DNA of 11,227 nucleotides from SVTX01 sp045132775 (GTDB taxonomy: Bacteria > Bacillota > Clostridia > Oscillospirales > CAG-272), in NCBI GenBank assembly GCA_045132775.1, contig JBGUSX010000098.1, positions 1-11,227 of the forward strand, in the 5' to 3' direction. Positions within the stretch are counted from its first letter, which is position 1, and the number at the start of each line of letters is the position of its first letter. The notes beneath the pieces were generated by a model, which did no database searches, was not told the origin of the DNA, and was given only the letters and a program-made list of their open reading frames with translations. This document shows positions 1 through 5,623 of this stretch, piece by piece. A program made the translations under genes and the position numbers.

Positions 1-287
1 CCTCGCTTGCGAGGTTGAATTTGAGCGAAGCGAAATATGGGGATAGAGGAGGTCGCCATTAAGTTGTGCGCCACTGTCGTACCGTGGATTTTGTCTTGTG
101 GCATAAGGTTTCTTGTGCAACGAACCAAGGTAATCAGAGGACGTGAAGCCTTTGAAAAAGCGACCTCCTCATCCACCGCTAGCGCGGTCCCCCGAAAGGC
201 GCGTTTTGCTTGCAAAAGGTGCTACGAGGGCTTGCCCGAGTTGTTCCCCGCTGGGGAAGGCTAAACAGACCGCCAAATCAAAATTTG
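1..287. repeat. Palindromic intergenic repeat, copy A (same family as copy B, opposite orientation), left end cut by the window
   Basis: Positions 46-87 are identical over 42 bases to the minus strand of 3974-4015. The similarity continues without gaps to about position 193, with scattered substitutions, and resumes at about 243-287. The right end, 271-287, reads CAAATTTTGATTTGGCG on the minus strand, nearly the same as the ends of copies B and C. Relative to B, this copy carries about 50 extra bases (194-243) with two small palindromes, at 204-217 and 228-237. The left part (1-45) diverges from B and begins with the palindrome CCTCGCTTGCGAGG. No protein is supported: an open frame runs through the core in both copies, but the differences between copies fall mostly at first and second codon positions. 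The right end overlaps the last codons and stop of the DUF6809-like gene. The non-autonomous mobile nature is inferred. Confidence 0.8.
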
Positions 288-559
288 AAGTCATTACATA
301 AATTCCCCGCCTCGAACAAAAATGAAACCGAAAATTCACAGCCCTTACAAAAGGCTTTTTTGATAAACAGAGCCTCAAGATCGCATAAGGAATCTGTAAA
401 TTTCTCCACCGCGATCTTCTGCTCTTCGTTCAGCATATCGGTTGCCGCCTTATACAGATCGGCGGTTTTCGACATAAGAGTCCGCTCCTCCTCCGTTTCA
501 ATATCCGAACATTCGTCCATAAGATATTCATTCCATAGCTTCTCAAGTGTTTTCTTCAT
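278..559 (-). CDS. Small DUF6809-like protein, repressor-linked
   Basis: A 93-residue soluble, acidic, helix-rich protein of unknown function. The N-terminus (MKKTLEKLWN) and the late aromatic/Gly segment around residues 65-84 (FIKKAFCKGCEFSVSFLFEA) resemble the Clostridia family DUF6809, small proteins of about 90-100 residues. I recognise the family by pattern only. The ATG at 557-559 is preceded by AGAGGCAGGA. A consensus promoter (TTGACT, 17 bp, TATAAT) lies 38 bp upstream and is covered by inverted repeats that the divergent XRE regulator probably binds. The last residues, Phe-Lys-Phe, and the TGA stop are encoded by the terminal sequence of repeat A, so the native C-terminus may have been replaced by the insertion. 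Confidence 0.7.
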   Translation of the reverse strand: MKKTLEKLWNEYLMDECSDIETEEERTLMSKTADLYKAATDMLNEEQKIAVEKFTDSLCDLEALFIKKAFCKGCEFSVSFLFEAGNLCNDFKF

Positions 560-581
560 TTCCTGCCTCTTTCAAGTTTGT

Positions 582-637
582 AAGTGAACTAAATATATTA
601 TAGTCCACTTGCGAACTAAAGTCAACCCCTTTTAGTT
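582..637. promoter_or_regulatory. Two inverted-repeat operators between the DUF6809-like gene and the XRE repressor
   Basis: Operator 1 is AAGTGAACTA (582-591), 9 bases, TAGTCCACTT (601-610), with 9 of 10 positions paired. Operator 2 is AACTAAA (614-620), 10 bases, TTTAGTT (631-637), perfect. The octamer GAACTAAA occurs directly repeated at 586-593 and 613-620. The centres are about 29-30 bp apart, close to three helical turns, so two dimers would sit on the same face of the DNA. Operator 1 covers the minus-strand -10 box. Operator 2 covers the minus-strand -35 box and the upstream edge of the plus-strand promoter. Binding by the 679-897 product is inferred from position. Confidence 0.65.
597..625 (-). 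promoter_or_regulatory. Promoter of the DUF6809-like gene
   Basis: On the minus strand, TTGACT (620-625), a 17-base spacer and TATAAT (597-602) form a near-consensus housekeeping promoter. Transcription would start near 590, giving a leader of about 30 nt. Both boxes lie inside the inverted-repeat operators, so the promoter is expected to be strong but repressed. Confidence 0.75.
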
Positions 638-643
638 AATTTG

Positions 644-652
644 TGATATAAT
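644..652 (+). promoter_or_regulatory. Extended -10 promoter of the XRE regulator gene
   Basis: TGATATAAT is an extended -10 element (TGn plus TATAAT at 647-652). No good -35 box is found at the normal distance (624-629 reads AACCCC), so the extended -10 probably compensates. It lies just downstream of operator 2 (614-637), consistent with autoregulation. Confidence 0.6.
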
Positions 653-678
653 TTTTAAAACAAAAGGGGGGTAAACAT

Positions 679-897
679 ATGAATATATATCAAAGGCTGA
701 AGGATCTCAGAGAAGATGCCGATAAAACCCAAGAAGAAATTGCAAAAATTATAGGTACCAGCCAATCATATTACGCGCAGTACGAAAATGGAAAAAGGAG
801 CATTCCGTTCGAGCGCATGATCCTATTGGCAAGGTACTACAATGTTTCCCTCGACTATATTGCGGGACTTGTTGACACTCCAAAAAAGATAAAGTAA
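679..897 (+). CDS. XRE-family (Cro/C1-type) helix-turn-helix transcriptional regulator
   Basis: A 72-residue protein that is essentially one Cro/C1-type DNA-binding domain. It opens with MNIYQRLKDLRED. The helix-turn-helix spans about residues 17-38 (TQEEIAKIIGTSQSYYAQYE), followed by the typical NGKRSIPFERMILLARYYNVSLDYIAGL. No ligand or oligomerisation domain is present beyond the short C-terminal tail. The ATG is preceded by AGGGGGG with 7-base spacing. It is divergent from the DUF6809-like gene, and the shared region holds two palindromic operators, so it probably represses that gene and itself. Such single-domain repressors are common in phage, mobile elements and small two-gene modules; which applies here cannot be told. 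A bidirectional terminator follows the stop codon. Confidence 0.9.
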   Translation: MNIYQRLKDLREDADKTQEEIAKIIGTSQSYYAQYENGKRSIPFERMILLARYYNVSLDYIAGLVDTPKKIK

Positions 898-909
898 ACG
901 TTTTAACTA

Positions 910-940
910 AAAGAGCAGGCCTCGCGGTCTGCTCTTTTTT
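910..940. terminator. Bidirectional Rho-independent terminator
   Basis: The stem is AAAGAGCAG (910-918) with CTGCTCTTT (929-937) around a 10-base loop. On the plus strand it is followed by a T run and ends the XRE gene. In the minus direction it is followed by TTTTAG, and it overlaps the stop codon of the acetyltransferase gene. It separates two converging transcription units. Confidence 0.85.
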
Positions 941-1454
941 ATATCATCTTCTCGTATGCCACCCTCTCGTCGCCGCTCTCAAGGTAGATGGTTCCGCAAT
1001 GAGAAAAACCGTGTTTTTCAAGCATTCTTCTCATTACGACGTTGCCCTTGTGAGTGTCGATGCGCAGGGAGATCTTGCCCGCAGCTCTTGCTTTTTCAGC
1101 ACAAAAGCTTATTATTTCGGTCGAGATGCCTTTTCCGCGGCATTTAACGCTGATCGCGACGCGGTGTATGGCAAAATAATGCTCTTTACCGTCACCCGTG
1201 AGCCATTTGCCGTCAAATATCTCGTTATAGGTCGGCTCGCCGTCCGAGATCAGCGCGAAGGTTCCGCATATCTCACCGTCGGCAAAAACGCAGTGGGACT
1301 GCGACCTTTCAATATCGCTCAAAATAACCGCTCTGTTCGGGTATCCGTTCTGCCATTGGTCGATGCCGAGTTGCGCTATCGTCGCGCGCGCCTCTTCGAA
1401 CAGAGGCATAAGAGCCTCGAGATCGCGAGCCTCTGTTTTCCTTATTTCTATCAC
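939..1454 (-). CDS. GNAT family N-acetyltransferase
   Basis: A 171-residue single-domain protein of the Gcn5-related acetyltransferase fold, transferring acetyl from acetyl-CoA to an amine. The acetyl-CoA pyrophosphate-binding motif A is visible at about 97-111 (HRVAISVKCRGKGIS, the R-G-K-G loop). Motif B follows at 131-150 (RIDTHKGNVVMRRMLEKHGF), with the usual N-x-x-M and KxGF pattern. The start is a GTG at 1452-1454, preceded by GAGGT. That site overlaps the TGA stop of the upstream ymdB gene, so the two are probably translationally coupled. The substrate cannot be predicted; RimI-like protein acetylation and small-molecule acetylation are both possible. Confidence 0.9.
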   Translation of the reverse strand: MIEIRKTEARDLEALMPLFEEARATIAQLGIDQWQNGYPNRAVILSDIERSQSHCVFADGEICGTFALISDGEPTYNEIFDGKWLTGDGKEHYFAIHRVAISVKCRGKGISTEIISFCAEKARAAGKISLRIDTHKGNVVMRRMLEKHGFSHCGTIYLESGDERVAYEKMI

Positions 1455-1463
1455 CCTGTTACC

Positions 1464-2231
1464 TCAAAAAACTATTCTTTCAATGCTTTTGACCTTTGCA
1501 CCGTCGGTCTCGACTATTATCGCATCCGCGCTTATCTCACCGTCCGCAACGGTAAATTGAGCGGGCATGTGCATGCGCATTTTGGTGAGCGTGCGCTCGG
1601 TGTCAACTCCGAGGACGCCGTTTCGTGGTCCCGTCATGCCGAGGTCTGTGACGTAAGCGGTGCCGCCGGGCAATATCTGCGTGTCGGCGGTCGGAACGTG
1701 GGTGTGGGTACCGAAAATTATATCGATCTTTCCGTCGAAAACGCGCGCGATCGCGTATTTTTCGCTCGTTGCTTCCGCGTGAACGTCAAGAATGGAGAGA
1801 TCATAATTGCCCTCCTCGCGCGCAAGTACGTATTCGACCGCATCAAAGGGGTCGCCAACGGGATCCATAAAGGCTTGTCCGAGCACGTTTATGATAAGCG
1901 CGCGGTAGCCCTGGATATCGACTATCGCGTAGCCGTAGCCGGGGGCACTTCCGGGGTAGTTTGCGGGGCGGATGATGCTCTCGCCGTTCGCGTCGAGAAA
2001 CGCGTATATATCTCTTTTATTCCAGGTGTGATTGCCGAGCGTGATGAAATCAACGCCCGAATCGAGTATCGCCTGCGCGTCCTTTGCGCCGACACCGTGG
2101 ATCTCGCTTGCGTTCTCGCCGTTTGCGATGACGTAATCGATCTTCTTTGAGTCGCGGAGCTTCCACAGATTTTTCTTTAAATATTCTATCGCGCGGACAC
2201 CGACGACGTCACCGATACAAAGTATTCTCAT
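1464..2231 (-). CDS. ymdB: YmdB-family metallophosphoesterase (2',3'-cyclic nucleotide phosphodiesterase type)
   Basis: A 255-residue cytoplasmic protein matching the YmdB family (TIGR00282) over its full length. The family hydrolyses phosphodiesters, including 2',3'-cyclic nucleotides, with a dinuclear metal centre. In Bacillus subtilis YmdB is linked to cell-fate decisions. The metal ligands can be read: GDVVG with D8, NGENA with E39 and N40, GNHTW with N67 and H68, DVHAEATSEK with H151, and GTHTHVPTAD with H176 and H178. The start has GGAGG directly upstream. It lies between mnmE and the acetyltransferase gene, all leftward. Its stop codon lies inside the ribosome binding site of the next gene. 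The usual rny neighbour is not seen here. Confidence 0.93.
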   Translation of the reverse strand: MRILCIGDVVGVRAIEYLKKNLWKLRDSKKIDYVIANGENASEIHGVGAKDAQAILDSGVDFITLGNHTWNKRDIYAFLDANGESIIRPANYPGSAPGYGYAIVDIQGYRALIINVLGQAFMDPVGDPFDAVEYVLAREEGNYDLSILDVHAEATSEKYAIARVFDGKIDIIFGTHTHVPTADTQILPGGTAYVTDLGMTGPRNGVLGVDTERTLTKMRMHMPAQFTVADGEISADAIIVETDGAKVKSIERIVF

Positions 2232-2272
2232 TTTTAGGCCTCCATAGGCATTTTTGTTTTACGTGATCTTGC

Positions 2273-2309
2273 ATAAAGGGCAAATCGCGCACTCTCTCCC
2301 TGCCTTTAT
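2273..2309 (-). other. Hairpin in the ymdB leader
   Basis: ATAAAGG (2273-2279) pairs with CCTTTAT (2303-2309), extended by a flanking CA/TG pair with a bulge. On the transcript, its 5' side also contains GCAGGGAG (2296-2303), which can alternatively pair with one arm of the strong hairpin at 2336-2389. The arrangement is seen; any regulatory role is inference. Confidence 0.4.
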
Positions 2310-2335
2310 TTAAGCGTTTGGGAGGATAGGGTGGG

Positions 2336-2389
2336 TGCAGGGAGGGGAAGGAGCACTTTTTGCTTAAAGGGGGCCTTCCCCTCCCTGCA
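2336..2389 (-). other. Perfect 16-bp hairpin in the mnmE-ymdB gap
   Basis: The arms at 2336-2351 and 2374-2389 are perfect 16-base complements (TGCAGGGAGGGGAAGG and its reverse complement) around a 22-base loop. The hairpin starts 9 bases after the mnmE stop codon. No T run follows on the minus strand, so it does not look like a normal Rho-independent terminator. It could stabilise the mnmE 3' end or slow polymerase before ymdB. Its ends do not match the repeats A-D. Confidence 0.7.
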
Positions 2390-2398
2390 TTACAATTA

Positions 2399-3790
2399 TT
2401 ATTTTCCAACGCAGAAGTTTGCGAAGATTTTGGAGATTATGTCCTCCGAGACCGTCCTGCCGTCGAGCTCGCCGAGAGCAGAGAGCGCATTTTCGACCTC
2501 GACACAGCAGATCTCAAGCGGAAGATCGGAGCCTATCGCGTCTATCGCTCCCGAGAGCGAGGTTATCGCGTTGAGGACTGCTGCGTTTTGTCTTGCATTT
2601 GCGATTATTGCGCTCTGACCCATATCGAGCTCGTTGTCGATGTAGATCTTTTCGATCTCTTCGGCAAGGGTGTCAAAGCCCTCTCCGCTTTCCGCCGAGA
2701 TGGGCAGGGCGAGCGAGAAGGAGGAGAGCAGGGGAGCGAGATCGGAATTGACTCCGAGATCGGACTTATTTATCAGCGCGACCTTGATGCCGCAGAGAGA
2801 ATTTATGTATTCCACAGTCGCGCGATCCTCGTCGTCGGGGGCGCGGCTTCCGTCAAGGACGAAAAGGATAAGCTCCGCGCTCTCTGCCTCGCGCCTTGCG
2901 CGCTCAATTCCGATCGACTCGACCTTGTCTGCGGTCTCACGAAGTCCCGCGGTGTCGGATAGGCGCAGAGTGACTTTGCCAAGGTGCGCTGTCTCGGTCA
3001 GGATGTCACGGGTCGTTCCCTCGATGTCGGTAACGATAGCGGCATCGCGGCCAACGATACGATTGTACAGCGTGCTCTTGCCAGCGTTGGTTCTGCCGAG
3101 GATGACGGTGGGGATACCCTCGCCGATCGCGTGCGCGGTCGAATATGTGCGCGAAAGCTTTTGGAGTAAGGCAAGGTTTTCGCGTGCGACTCTTAACATC
3201 TCCTCGCGCGGAATGTCGGCAAGATCCTCGTCGGGATAGTCGATGTGCGCGTATATCGCCGCGAGAATGTCGCAAAGTGAATTGTATATCTTCTCGGATT
3301 CGCCCGAAAGTCTGCCGTCGAGTCCCGAACGCGCAAGGGTTATCTGCTCGTCCGAGGAGGCGGAGAGGAGCTCTCCGAGAGCCTCCGCGCTCGTGAGCGT
3401 CATCTTGCCGTTTATGAATGCGCGGCGAGTAAATTCTCCCGCCGTGGCAAGTCTTGCGCCGGAGGTGAGGATCGACTCGAGCACACGTCGGGTCAGGAGT
3501 ATTCCTCCGTGACAGGAGATCTCAACGGTGTCCTCGCCCGTAAAGGATGCGGGCGCGCGGAAAATGACGGCAATGCCGTCGTCGATCTGTACTTTTTCAC
3601 CGTTTTGATGCCCGTAGATAGAGCCGTAGACCGCGCGGTTTGACGCGTAGTCCGAAAGCATTTTTTTGCTTTTGGGCAGGAAGATCTTTTCGGCGACCGA
3701 GATCGCATCGGCACCGGAAATTCGGAGTACCGCGATTCCGCCCTTACCGTAGGGCGTGCTTACAGCGGCTATCGTATCAAGAAGACTCAT
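2399..3790 (-). CDS. mnmE: tRNA uridine-5-carboxymethylaminomethyl(34) synthesis GTPase MnmE
   Basis: A 463-residue GTPase that works with MnmG to install the (carboxymethyl)aminomethyl group on wobble U34 of certain tRNAs, using methylenetetrahydrofolate. The N-terminal folate-binding domain opens with DTIAAVSTPYGKGGIAVLRISG. The G domain is inserted in the helical domain: G1 GRTNAGKS at 232-239, TTRD at 259-262, DTAG at 279-282, NKSD at 341-344 and SA near 365. The protein ends in FCVGK, the C-terminal C-x-G-K signature with the catalytic cysteine. Length is normal. G1 has Thr where Pro is more usual. GGAGG precedes the ATG. In most Firmicutes mnmE follows jag; here it lies on the opposite strand 6.3 kb away. 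No MnmG gene is in the window. Confidence 0.97.
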   Translation of the reverse strand: MSLLDTIAAVSTPYGKGGIAVLRISGADAISVAEKIFLPKSKKMLSDYASNRAVYGSIYGHQNGEKVQIDDGIAVIFRAPASFTGEDTVEISCHGGILLTRRVLESILTSGARLATAGEFTRRAFINGKMTLTSAEALGELLSASSDEQITLARSGLDGRLSGESEKIYNSLCDILAAIYAHIDYPDEDLADIPREEMLRVARENLALLQKLSRTYSTAHAIGEGIPTVILGRTNAGKSTLYNRIVGRDAAIVTDIEGTTRDILTETAHLGKVTLRLSDTAGLRETADKVESIGIERARREAESAELILFVLDGSRAPDDEDRATVEYINSLCGIKVALINKSDLGVNSDLAPLLSSFSLALPISAESGEGFDTLAEEIEKIYIDNELDMGQSAIIANARQNAAVLNAITSLSGAIDAIGSDLPLEICCVEVENALSALGELDGRTVSEDIISKIFANFCVGK

Positions 3791-3823
3791 TTTGCCTCCA
3801 CTTTTGCTTTGTTTTTATGATTT

Positions 3824-4077
3824 CAAATTTTGATTTGTCGGTGCGTTAAGCCTTCCCCAGCGGGGAAGGGGGACGGCGTAAGCGGTGGATGAGGAGGGCA
3901 TTTTATCAAGGACTTCACGTCTTTTGAGGACATTGTTTCGTTGCAAAAGAATCTTTATGCCACAAGACAAAAACCACGGTACGACAGTGGCGCACAACTT
4001 AATGGCGACCTCCTCATCCACCGCTTACGCGGTCCCCCTTCTCCGCTGGAGAAGGCTATTCGCTAAATTGCAATTTG
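3824..4077. repeat. Palindromic MITE-like repeat, copy B (complete)
   Basis: This 254-bp element has inverted arms. The left end reads inward CAAATTTTGATTTGTCG (3824-3840). The right end reads inward on the minus strand CAAATTGCAATTTAGCG (4061-4077). Inside, both arms carry a CCTTCCCC/GGGGAAGG-type hairpin, then a 22-base exact inverted match (3876-3897 against 4009-4030) containing CGTAAGCG. The asymmetric core of about 110 bp matches copy A, with 42 bases identical. No transposase or supported reading frame lies inside, and no clear target duplication is seen. It fills the gap between the HPr terminator and mnmE, ending 34 bp before the mnmE start, so any independent mnmE promoter must lie in it or at its edge. 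Confidence 0.85.
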
Positions 4078-4096
4078 CAAAATTGAAATAAACTTT

Positions 4097-4121
4097 AAAA
4101 GGGCGGCATTGCCGCCCTTTT
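4097..4121. terminator. Rho-independent terminator of the HPr-like gene
   Basis: AAAAGGGCGGC (4097-4107), a 3-base loop, and GCCGCCCTTTT (4111-4121) form a perfect 11-bp stem with A and T runs on both sides, so it can act in both directions. It lies 9 bases after the HPr-like stop codon and separates that gene from mnmE. Confidence 0.92.
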
Positions 4122-4130
4122 GTTGTTGCT

Positions 4131-4358
4131 TTAGATAATAAAGGGAGCAAGCTGCTCGCGGAGCTTTTCTGCGCCCTCCTCCTTGTCGTAGGTGAGCTTT
4201 ATAGGCTGACGGAGGTCAAGAGAGAAGATACCGAGGATAGACTTTCCGTCTACCTTATATCTGCCGGACTCAAGGTCAACGTCGCCTTCAAATCCTACGA
4301 GAATGTTTACAAGCTTGTAAACGTCATTGATCTCTTTAAGCTGAATATTAAGTGTCAT
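4131..4358 (-). CDS. HPr-like regulatory protein without the phosphoryl-carrier histidine (Crh-like)
   Basis: 75 residues from the preferred ATG at 4356-4358, which has AAAGGAA at proper spacing. An in-frame ATG at 4376 would add six residues, but the ribosome binding site would then lie inside the coding sequence. The fold is HPr-like, with GKSILGIFSLDL (38-49) matching the HPr segment around Ser46 (here S40), the HPr kinase target in Firmicutes. The segment that normally holds the active His15 (GLHARPA) reads VYKLVNI and has no histidine. Phosphotransfer in the sugar PTS is therefore unlikely, and a Crh-like signalling role is the best inference. It has its own consensus promoter and its own terminator, so it is monocistronic. 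Family assignment is fairly sure; regulation through the kinase is not shown. Confidence 0.85.
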   Translation of the reverse strand: MTLNIQLKEINDVYKLVNILVGFEGDVDLESGRYKVDGKSILGIFSLDLRQPIKLTYDKEEGAEKLREQLAPFII

Positions 4359-4412
4359 AATTTTAATTCCTTTCATCTGAATTTCGCCTTTGTTTTGGGC
4401 GTTTCTGCAATA

Positions 4413-4441
4413 ATTATATATTATTATTCCTTGTTTGTCAA
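4413..4441 (-). promoter_or_regulatory. Consensus promoter of the HPr-like gene
   Basis: On the minus strand, TTGACA (4436-4441), exactly 17 bases and TATAAT (4413-4418) match the consensus at all twelve positions. Transcription would start near 4406, with a leader of about 48 nt containing a short CGCC/GGCG hairpin. The -35 box lies 10 bp after the holA stop codon. Confidence 0.9.
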
Positions 4442-4451
4442 CAGTTTTTTG

Positions 4452-5480
4452 TTATATAGTACAGATAAGTCTCTCAAGCACAGAAAATCCGTCTCTCCAC
4501 TGCTTTATCTCAAGGTCGGCATCGTGGCAGAGCGAGAGCATCCTGCGGCACATCTGCTCGTCGGGCAGAGTACGCATCATAATTCCCACGCGGTACTCGT
4601 TCATTGAGAGCGCATCCGCGATCTCTCTTTGCGTAAGCCCGTCGGAGCGCAGGGTGGATATCGAGAGCATATCACAGACAGTTTTGGTTATCTCGCCGAT
4701 GATCATAACCGGCTCAAGCCTCCTGCCCTTCATGTCGCGCAGGATATCGAGTGCTTCGTCGCGGCGGCGCGCGCCTATCGCGTTCGTGAATGCAAAGGTG
4801 TCGTGCTCGCTGACGGGAATGGCGATATCAAGCACGTCCTCACGGGTGACGGTGCTCCTGCCCTTTGACAGAACGTAATACGCGAGCTTGTCGGTCTCGG
4901 TCGCGAGATTGAACATATCTCTGCCGCATCTCTCGATCAGAAGAGCGCAGACGTCGGGAGAAGCAGTGGTTCCGCTGTGTTCAAAGTGCTTTGCTACCCA
5001 GGCGGAAAGACGGGCGGGGGAATTCTTCTCAAAATAGACGGGGACGAGGTATTCCGCGAGTCTTTGCACGAGCTGGGAGGGCTTTTTCGGCATATTTCCG
5101 CCGTCAAGTCGGTCTGCGCTCGCGTTTATTATCAAAGTGTTGTAATCATAATCCGCAAGTGACTCAAGTGCAGAGCAAAGTGCGTCGACCTCACTTGAGC
5201 GCATTGCGTTGAAGTCTATTCCCGAGAGGACGACGAGCTTTCTGTCCGCCATCATCGGTGCAGGCATAAATGCGTCAACGAGAGAAGACGGGGAATAGGT
5301 AAAGGAGTCGAGCCTTATTTCGTTGAAAAAGGCGAAGGAGGGGTCAGGGGAGATAGCCTGGACGGCGCAGTCGAGCGCAAATTTTTTCATATAATCTTCC
5401 TCGCCGAAGAAAAGATATCCTAAGGCAGGGGTCGACTTTATCTGCTTGCGGAAATCAGCTTCCTTGATTATCGCGTTCAT
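4452..5480 (-). CDS. holA: DNA polymerase III subunit delta
   Basis: 342 residues, the normal length for the clamp-loader delta subunit, which opens the sliding clamp during DNA replication. The N-terminal region has the family's GYLFFGEEDYMKKFALD (21-37), in place of the Walker A loop that delta lacks. An LVVLSGID strand lies near residue 82. The middle part has SPARLSAWVAKHFEHSG, followed by a C-terminal helical collar domain (AFTNAIGARRRDEALDILRDM). The ATG is preceded by AAAGGAGA, and a consensus promoter lies about 33 bp upstream. No terminator is visible after the stop, so some transcripts may run into the HPr-like gene. No comEC or rpsT neighbour is seen. Confidence 0.93.
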   Translation of the reverse strand: MNAIIKEADFRKQIKSTPALGYLFFGEEDYMKKFALDCAVQAISPDPSFAFFNEIRLDSFTYSPSSLVDAFMPAPMMADRKLVVLSGIDFNAMRSSEVDALCSALESLADYDYNTLIINASADRLDGGNMPKKPSQLVQRLAEYLVPVYFEKNSPARLSAWVAKHFEHSGTTASPDVCALLIERCGRDMFNLATETDKLAYYVLSKGRSTVTREDVLDIAIPVSEHDTFAFTNAIGARRRDEALDILRDMKGRRLEPVMIIGEITKTVCDMLSISTLRSDGLTQREIADALSMNEYRVGIMMRTLPDEQMCRRMLSLCHDADLEIKQWRDGFSVLERLICTI

Positions 5481-5512
5481 CTGGCTTCTCCTTTCACCGA
5501 AATTACAGAATA

Positions 5513-5541
5513 ATTATACCACCTATTTTCTTTCGAGTCAA
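5513..5541 (-). promoter_or_regulatory. Promoter of holA
   Basis: On the minus strand, TTGACT (5536-5541), 17 bases and TATAAT (5513-5518), one mismatch from consensus. It is back-to-back with the MATE promoter: the two -35 boxes are 17 bp apart. Confidence 0.88.
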
Positions 5542-5558
5542 GACACAAATAAAAATAC

Positions 5559-5587
5559 TTGACAATGTGGTGATAATATGTTATGAT
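5559..5587 (+). promoter_or_regulatory. Promoter reading toward the MATE gene
   Basis: TTGACA (5559-5564), 17 bases and TATGAT (5582-5587), one mismatch from consensus. Transcription would start near 5594, so the transcript has a leader of about 320 nt before the MATE start codon, most of it repeat C. Confidence 0.85.
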
Positions 5588-5623
5588 ATCTCTGTTCTGC
5601 ACTTTTGCGGAATCTGTATTTTC

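Noticed and set aside
37..264. An open frame in repeat A and its counterpart at 3815-4021 in repeat B, both containing EEVAIKLCATVVPW
   Set aside because: The identity comes from the 42-base repeat core. Outside it, substitutions are commonest at first and second codon positions, no good ribosome binding site is present, and the frame continues into hairpin arms.
999..2150. A 383-codon plus-strand open frame
   Set aside because: It is antisense to ymdB and the acetyltransferase gene, both with clear family motifs and ribosome binding sites. The translated product has no recognisable domain.
2360..2962. A 200-codon plus-strand open frame and others over 2670-3512
   Set aside because: They are shadows of mnmE, whose motifs are complete on the minus strand.
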